This document shows, piece by piece, positions 42,559-45,591 of a DNA stretch of 45,591 nt. A model generated the notes under the pieces. The model made no database searches and was not told the DNA's origin. It worked only from the letters and a program-made list of their open reading frames with translations. The stretch covers positions 1 through 45,591 of the forward strand of contig SVCL01000069.1 of assembly GCA_015058405.1 (NCBI GenBank), given 5' to 3'. The position numbers and the translations under genes were made by a program. The stretch comes from Clostridium sp. GTDB lineage: Bacteria > Bacillota > Clostridia > Clostridiales > Clostridiaceae. Position 1 is the first letter of the stretch; every line of letters begins with the position of its first letter.

Positions 42559-43151
42559 ATAGCCTGTATATCATCTATTATATGAGTTGAAAGTAATACT
42601 ATCTTGTCATTTGCAATCTGTGAAAATATATTTCTAAACTTAATCCTTTCTTCAGGATCAAGTCCAACTGTAGGTTCATCTAAAATAATGAGTTTAGGAT
42701 TTCCAAGCAATACTTGCGCTATACCAACACGCTGCCTTTGACCTCCTGAAAGAGTTTTAATTTTAGAATTTCTTTTTTCCTTTAAGTTAGTTTTTTCAAT
42801 AACCTCTTCAATAATATCCTTAACTTCACCTTTAATTTCTTTTAATGCACACATGTAATCTAAAAACTCATAAACTGTTAGTTCATCATATAAACCAAAA
42901 CTTTGTGGTAAGTATCCCAGCTGTTTTCTAAGCTCTTTTTCATATTTCTGAACTGGCTTACCATTAATAATTATTTCACCTTCTGTAGAGATTATTTTAG
43001 ATACTAATAATTTCATAAAAGTACTTTTACCTGCACCATTAGGCCCTAAAAGTCCTATTAGACTCGGACTATTCATCTCTAGGTTAACGTTATTTAATGC
43101 TCTTTTTCCTTTTTTATATGTCATACTCACATTCTTCATGTTGATTTTCAT
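42534..43151 (-). CDS. ABC transporter ATP-binding protein, C-terminally truncated
   Basis: This 205-residue ATPase domain has all core motifs: Walker A GLLGPNGAGKSTFMKLL (about 33-49), Q-loop YLPQSFGLYDELT, signature TLSGGQRQRVGIA, Walker B PKLIILDEPTVGLDP and H-loop LLSTHIIDDI. It then ends abruptly as QAICIIHLKL, where relatives continue for about 90 residues. The start of the permease gene overlaps this end by 25 bases, consistent with a deletion that removed the gene junction. The fold core might still bind ATP, but both permeases encoded downstream are broken, so the exporter is dead as a whole. Confidence 0.8.
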   Translation of the reverse strand: MKINMKNVSMTYKKGKRALNNVNLEMNSPSLIGLLGPNGAGKSTFMKLLVSKIISTEGEIIINGKPVQKYEKELRKQLGYLPQSFGLYDELTVYEFLDYMCALKEIKGEVKDIIEEVIEKTNLKEKRNSKIKTLSGGQRQRVGIAQVLLGNPKLIILDEPTVGLDPEERIKFRNIFSQIANDKIVLLSTHIIDDIQAICIIHLKL

Positions 43152-43283
43152 AAATATCTCACACTTCCTTTTCAGTATATTTTTATTTCCTACTCATATA
43201 CTAAAATTTAAAGCTTACATCTAGATGACTTTTAAGTGAGAGATTAGTCACTATCCTAAATAATTTATTAACTTACTTAAAAT

Positions 43284-43330
43284 AAAAATGAACTAACAAC
43301 TATGAATTTACTAGTTATTAGTCCATTTTT
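43284..43330 (-). terminator. Terminator of the nitroreductase gene
   Basis: On the minus strand, AAAAATGGACTAATAACTA and TAGTTGTTAGTTCATTTTT form a 19-bp stem with two G-U pairs, and TATTTTAAG follows. Confidence 0.8.
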
Positions 43331-43356
43331 ATTAATGTATATTTATTAAATTCTTT

Positions 43357-43905
43357 CTATTTATCAAAGAAACGCATTATTTCATCAGTATCTTTTCTCT
43401 TAGATTGAGCTGGTTCACCATCAGCATAACCATAAACTATAAGAGCTGCTACTGTTTCTTCTTCTGGTAGATTTATTATTTTAGCAATTGACTTTTCATT
43501 TATTACACCCATTATGCAAGTTCCAACTCCCTTAGCGTGTGCAGCCAAGCAGAAAGTTTGACAAGCTATACCAGCATCAAATACTTCCCATGTATTATTT
43601 TCTGAATTTTCGATGCCATACTGATCTAACTTTCCACTTTTACCTTTTACAAAGCTTAATACAGCTACACCAGTAGCATTTTTTAATGTATTTATATTAT
43701 AAACAAATCCTTTAACACCGTCATTAGCGATTTCTTGAATAATCTCTTTATCATCAATTAATGTATATCTAGCTACTTGATAATTTACCCAAGATGGAGC
43801 CCATTTACTTATAGAAACTATTTCTTTCATTAATTCTCTATCAACTTTTTCATCTTTAAATTTACGTACGCTTCTTCTTTCTTTTATCATTGTTATAGCA
43901 TCCAT
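43357..43905 (-). CDS. Nitroreductase-family FMN oxidoreductase
   Basis: This 182-residue flavoprotein has the family signatures IKERRSVRKFKDEKVDRELM (about 7-26, FMN phosphate contacts), SISKWAPSWVNYQVARYTLI, AGIACQTFCLAAHAKGVGTC (about 111-130) and AALIVYGYADGEP near the C-terminus. Such enzymes reduce nitro compounds, quinones or flavins with NAD(P)H, and the natural substrate is unknown. It starts at ATG 43905 behind AGGTGAATT. It follows the ribokinase gene by 44 bases and may be cotranscribed with it, though no pathway link is evident. Confidence 0.92.
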   Translation of the reverse strand: MDAITMIKERRSVRKFKDEKVDRELMKEIVSISKWAPSWVNYQVARYTLIDDKEIIQEIANDGVKGFVYNINTLKNATGVAVLSFVKGKSGKLDQYGIENSENNTWEVFDAGIACQTFCLAAHAKGVGTCIMGVINEKSIAKIINLPEEETVAALIVYGYADGEPAQSKRKDTDEIMRFFDK

Positions 43906-43949
43906 TTAATTCACCTCATGCTTAATATTTTTCACTAATTATATTTTTA

Positions 43950-44879
43950 TTATTCTTCCCCGTAAACCTCTATTACTTCTTTTAAATATGGAATAGATGG
44001 CTGTGCTCCCTCTCTTTGAACTGCAATAGATGATACCCTGTTACCAAACTTCACAGCATTAATCAAATTATCCTTTGTAAGATTATCGCAGTCAATCTTT
44101 GAACTTAATCCACCTATAAAACTATCTCCTGCAGCTGTAGTATCTACTGCATTAACTTTATAAGCATCTACAAGTTCACAGAAATCTTCACCTATAACAG
44201 CTGCACCCCTAGAGCCTAAAGTTATAATTATATTTTTAACACCTCTTTCTAAGAAGACCTTACCAGCCTTATTAGCATCATCTAATGTGTCTATTTTTAT
44301 TCCTGTAAGAACTTCTGCTTCTGTTTCATTGGGAACTATTATATCTGTAACCTTTAATAATTCATCATCTATTTCTTTAGCTGGTGCCGGATTTAATATT
44401 GTTATCTTTCCAAGTTCCTTAGCTTTCTTAAAAGCATTTATTGTAATTTCTTCATTTGTTTCAAATTGAGCTATTAATATATCACTTTCTTCAAGCTTTC
44501 TATAAGTTGTCTCAATTTCACTTTCTGTTAACTTCATATTAGAACCTGGAACTACAACAATTGAATTATCTCCTTCATCATTTATAGTTATTATAGCCAT
44601 TCCAGTAGCTTCTATTTTATCTTCAAAAACAAAACTCGTGTCTATATTTTCATCTTCTAACTTTTCCTTAAGATATTTACCATTATCATCTTTACCTATC
44701 TTAGCTATCATACAAACTTCTGCACCACTTCTTTTTGCTGCAACAGCTTGATTTGCTCCTTTTCCACCAGGTATCTTTTCAAATGACTTTGCTAAAATTG
44801 TTTCCCCTTCTTTAGGTTGGTTTTTAACTCTAAGAACCATATCCATATTCATACTTCCAAGTACACATATCTTATTCAT
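43950..44879 (-). CDS. rbsK: Ribokinase (PfkB family)
   Basis: This 309-residue kinase phosphorylates ribose to ribose 5-phosphate with ATP. It has the N-terminal VLGSMNMDMVLRV, the PfkB signature GGKGANQAVAAKRSGAEVCM (about 38-57), the NPAPAKEIDDELL motif, the NETEAEVLTG block, and the catalytic motif DTTAAGDSFIGGLSSKID (about 246-263), whose aspartate is the base. It starts at ATG 44879 behind GATGGAGGATT. No other rbs genes are in the window; a transposase gene lies upstream in the opposite direction. The sugar could also be another pentose or nucleoside. Confidence 0.9.
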   Translation of the reverse strand: MNKICVLGSMNMDMVLRVKNQPKEGETILAKSFEKIPGGKGANQAVAAKRSGAEVCMIAKIGKDDNGKYLKEKLEDENIDTSFVFEDKIEATGMAIITINDEGDNSIVVVPGSNMKLTESEIETTYRKLEESDILIAQFETNEEITINAFKKAKELGKITILNPAPAKEIDDELLKVTDIIVPNETEAEVLTGIKIDTLDDANKAGKVFLERGVKNIIITLGSRGAAVIGEDFCELVDAYKVNAVDTTAAGDSFIGGLSSKIDCDNLTKDNLINAVKFGNRVSSIAVQREGAQPSIPYLKEVIEVYGEE

Positions 44880-44921
44880 TTTTCAAATCCTCCATCAAGT
44901 TTTATTTAGTAGAGCAACTGA

Positions 44922-44975
44922 CTATATAATAAAAAGTAAAAGCAGAATATTTCTTTCTTTTTCGTATCTCTTCAT
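44922..44975 (-). CDS. Very short reading frame with a strong ribosome site before rbsK
   Basis: ATG 44975 follows AAGGGGGAAGTAAA at good spacing and encodes MKRYEKERNILLLLFII, then stops. It is followed 42 bases later by rbsK. It may be a leader peptide, or the start of a membrane protein gene that has lost its remainder like others in this window. Confidence 0.3.
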   Translation of the reverse strand: MKRYEKERNILLLLFII

Positions 44976-45152
44976 TTTACTTCCCCCTTAGTTTTCATGA
45001 TAATGTAAAGTTTATACACTATTCTTTTTAAAATTTTTCTTTATATATCAAGGTTTCGAAAGTTTTTTTGAATAAAAAACAACGACCCCCTAATTTAATG
45101 TTAAAATTGAATCTACAACAAAACAAAATAACCATGAAAGGATGTCGTTATT

Positions 45153-45591
45153 ATGGATTTAATTATAACTCATTTAATCTTATATATTCAATACTTACAT
45201 AAAATTATTTATGATTTAATTTTATTTATTTCTAAAAATATACCTCTTGGACAAATGTCATTTGATGACTCAAATAGTCCGAAATATCAAAAACTTAAAG
45301 TAGACAAACTACCTAAAATAATCAAATTTGAGAAGGTAGATTATCAATTACTCTTAGCGTATTACAAGCATAAGTACAACAAAACTATTAAAGCTGTTCA
45401 GCGTCGAAATGGAAAGACTATATCTACTAAAATTGTCTGTCCTAAGTGTAGTGCACCTCATGACTATATTTACGATAACAATGGTGGTAATGGTCAATAT
45501 CAATGTAAAGTTTGTGGTCTTACCTTCAAAGAAAAGAACTTTGCCACCACTCCTATAGTTTTTAAATGTCCTTACTGTGAGACTACATTAA
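45153..45591 (+). mobile_element. Transposase gene, 5' part (continues beyond the window)
   Basis: An open frame from ATG 45153 (behind AAAGGATG) runs off the right edge after 146 codons. After a hydrophobic start (THLILYIQYLHKIIYDLILF), residues from about 92 carry zinc-ribbon pairs: IVCPKCSAPHDYIY, YQCKVCGLTFKEKN and FKCPYCE. This is the N-terminal layout of insertion-sequence DDE transposases that recognise DNA ends with zinc ribbons. The catalytic domain would lie to the right. Upstream, CAACGAC (45081-45087) and GTCGTT (45144-45149) are short inverted segments, perhaps part of the element's left end. IS family not determined. Confidence 0.65.

Overview
The window is about 45.6 kb of very AT-rich DNA with strong AGGAGG-type ribosome binding sites, almost every gene on the minus strand, a glycyl-radical formate acetyltransferase, rubrerythrin and no respiratory genes. 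This fits an anaerobic Firmicute of the genus Clostridium in the strict sense. The species cannot be fixed from the sequence alone.

Layout (minus strand unless noted). 1-1332: 5' part of pflB with a long structured upstream region. 2195-2491: small NTF2/SnoaL-like gene. 2661-8159: five-gene operon (AMP-forming ligase, PLP decarboxylase, acyl carrier protein, MBOAT acyltransferase, SGNH hydrolase) closed by a terminator, preceded by a two-component system (8400-10689). 10776-11595: decayed MFS transporter. 11826-14415 (+): two tandem FAD oxidoreductases. 14487-16456: MATE transporter and metallophosphoesterase. 16517-19705: beta-propeller sensor kinase. 19834-21945: wrecked two-component cluster. 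22159-23604: Na+/amino-acid symporter. 23838-30981: operon for D-glutamate/5-oxoproline metabolism (D-amino-acid aminotransferase, both halves of a D-glutamate cyclase-like protein, PxpABC 5-oxoprolinase, biotin carrier, remnants of alanine racemase and biotin carboxylase, truncated Lrp regulator). 31154-38876: complete Wadjet (JetDABC) plasmid-defence operon. 39005-39598: rubrerythrin. 39738-43151: decayed small membrane protein, ParA and ABC exporter genes. 43357-44879: nitroreductase and ribokinase. 45153-end (+): 5' part of a transposase.

The strongest candidate for something new is the 2661-8159 operon. It joins an ACP-based amino-acid activation and decarboxylation module, of the sort known from polyketide starter units (VinN/VinL/VinO; BtrK in butirosin), to the DltB/DltD-type export and transfer pair. 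The inferred job is to decorate a cell-surface polymer with a decarboxylated (beta- or omega-) amino acid such as beta-alanine or GABA. This is inference from domains and gene order.

A second theme is gene decay. About ten genes have lost internal segments while keeping both ends (response regulator, histidine kinase, MFS, accC, alr, ABC permeases and others), next to intact operons. This points to recurrent internal deletion rather than ordinary point-mutation decay.
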